Assembly: GCA_023429995.1 (NCBI GenBank)
Contig: JAEZCE010000086.1
Coordinates: forward strand, 62,001-126,000
Length of the DNA stretch: 64,000 bases
DNA from: Bacillota bacterium
GTDB lineage: Bacteria > Bacillota > UBA4882 > UBA8346
Direction of reading: 5' to 3'
The notes beneath the pieces were generated by a model. It had not been told where the DNA came from. It made no database searches and saw nothing but the letters and a program-made list of their open reading frames with translations. Below, one piece after another: positions 63,218 through 64,000 of this stretch (its first letter is position 1; the number at the start of each line of letters is the position of its first letter). The position numbers were made by a program, and so were the translations under genes.

Positions 63218-64000
63218 TCATTGCCAAATGGAATTCTTACGGACAGCCTTTATATCTTTAGCAGGCGGCCGACCAAAAAGCCGCCGGTATTCACGGCTGA
63301 ATTGGGAGGGGCTCTCGTAACCCACTTCCAGGGCGGCAGTCGATACGTCCACCCCGCCGCTCAGCATGATGCGTCTTGCTTCCAAAAGCCGAAGCTGTTT
63401 TTGGTATTGTAAGGGGCTCATGGTGGTGATGGCTTTAAACTTATGATGGAGCCCGGAAACGCTCATATTGCTTCTTTTAGCCAGATCTTCGACAGCAAAC
63501 GAGTGGAAATAGTTTTCTTTGATCCAGCGGATGGCCTTGCCAATACCGTCTGCCTGCTGGTCGAAAACTGCCTGTTGAAGAAAGAGATGTCCATAGTCCC
63601 CCGATAATAAATGAAAAATCAATTCACGTTTGATGAGTCCGGCAATAAAACGGACTTCTCCGGGTATATCAATCAATTTGAGCAGCCTGATAAGAAGTTC
63701 CAGAAATTTAACATCGGATTTACCGATGAAAGCTGCCGGGCCAAGTTCGGTATTCCTTTGCTTGACGTTAATTTCAGCCTCGATGACTAGGGAAGCAATC
63801 TCTTTGGCAGTAAAATCGATACGCAAACCGATATAGGGCGATTCTTTCGTTGCGCCGATAACTTGTCCCGAAGCAGGAATATCGATGATGGAAGCCAGAT
63901 AGTCGCCGTCGTGATAATAGAGGATATTTCCTCCTAAATGGAAGCTTTTCATTCCCTGCAGAATGAGGCAAAGAGACGGATTTAATACAGTGGGAATCAA
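63218..64000 (-). CDS. AraC family transcriptional regulator (5' end outside the window)
   Basis: Reads into the window end at 64000; the visible 260 residues include most of an AraC_N-type (cupin) sensor domain (NPSLCLILQGMKSFHLGG, DIPASGQVIGATKESPYIGL) and the two helix-turn-helix motifs (AVEDLAKRSNMSVSGLHHKF, DVSTAALEVGYESPSQFSRE, RLFGRPPAKDIK). The first codon shown is TTG only because of the window edge; the true start lies upstream. Members of this subgroup usually control neighbouring oxidoreductase genes. The 63049-63217 interval to AddA holds no gene. Confidence 0.92.
   Translation of the reverse strand: MIPTVLNPSLCLILQGMKSFHLGGNILYYHDGDYLASIIDIPASGQVIGATKESPYIGLRIDFTAKEIASLVIEAEINVKQRNTELGPAAFIGKSDVKFLELLIRLLKLIDIPGEVRFIAGLIKRELIFHLLSGDYGHLFLQQAVFDQQADGIGKAIRWIKENYFHSFAVEDLAKRSNMSVSGLHHKFKAITTMSPLQYQKQLRLLEARRIMLSGGVDVSTAALEVGYESPSQFSREYRRLFGRPPAKDIKAVRKNSIWQ

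Noticed and set aside
1..64000. CRISPR arrays, tRNA or rRNA genes
   Set aside because: No regularly spaced repeats, cloverleaf-like segments or rRNA signatures were noticed on reading either strand; a dedicated search was not possible.

Overview
The window looks like a chromosomal segment of a mid-GC Gram-positive-type bacterium (Bacillota). Supporting signs are strong AGGAGG-type ribosome binding sites, frequent TTG/GTG starts, a YesM/YesN-style two-component pair beside a sugar ABC transporter, FloA-NfeD, AzlCD, an AddAB-type nuclease pair and T-tailed hairpin terminators. A Hydrogenispora- or Limnochordia-like lineage is possible, but the sequence alone does not fix this. No rRNA, tRNA, CRISPR array or intact transposase was seen.

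Positions 1-20460 hold an extracellular contractile injection system (eCIS, phage-tail-like particle). Two cargo-type genes come first, both with DUF4157 metallopeptidase-like domains. The first ends in a domain that looks like a CNF/CheD-fold glutamine deamidase; the second ends in a possible clan-CD cysteine peptidase-like region. A perfect 18-bp terminator separates them from the particle operon. That operon runs: AAA ATPase, DUF4255 cap protein, one sheath, tube 1, tail assembly chaperone, a DUF6760 frame with no usable start codon (probable -1 frameshift product), tube 2, a disordered basic protein, LysM tube/baseplate adaptor, hub (gpD-like), spike (gp5/VgrG-like), PAAR tip, gp25, two baseplate J-like proteins, P2 gpI-like protein, tail fibre with a lectin-like tip, and two small genes. 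No tape-measure gene is recognisable here; it may lie upstream.

Positions 20600-26500 carry a complete opp peptide/oligopeptide importer, with a structured spacer and terminator-like hairpin between the binding protein and the permeases. Positions 26860-29600 are a decaying redox cluster: an aldo/keto reductase broken by an in-frame TGA, a tautomerase, an SDR remnant, an intact nitroreductase, a truncated alcohol dehydrogenase and a nitroreductase fragment. Positions 29876-38902 form a carbohydrate-uptake locus: sensor kinase, AraC-type response regulator, binding protein, two permeases and a cytoplasmic six-hairpin glycosidase-like protein, with a 121-bp MITE-like palindrome inserted after the binding protein gene.

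The remainder is mostly housekeeping and accessory genes: a class III nucleotide cyclase with a coiled-coil membrane partner; NfeD, FloA and a small coupled protein (minus strand); an SbmA/YddA-like ABC exporter; TerC; an AEC permease; a SET-domain protein; glyoxalase I; AzlCD; a membrane pseudokinase overlapping UbiB by 99 nt; an MFS transporter; a 56-residue protein; PpnP; Ndk; an AddB/AddA pair in which both subunits carry an iron-sulphur-type nuclease domain; and an AraC regulator cut by the window end.
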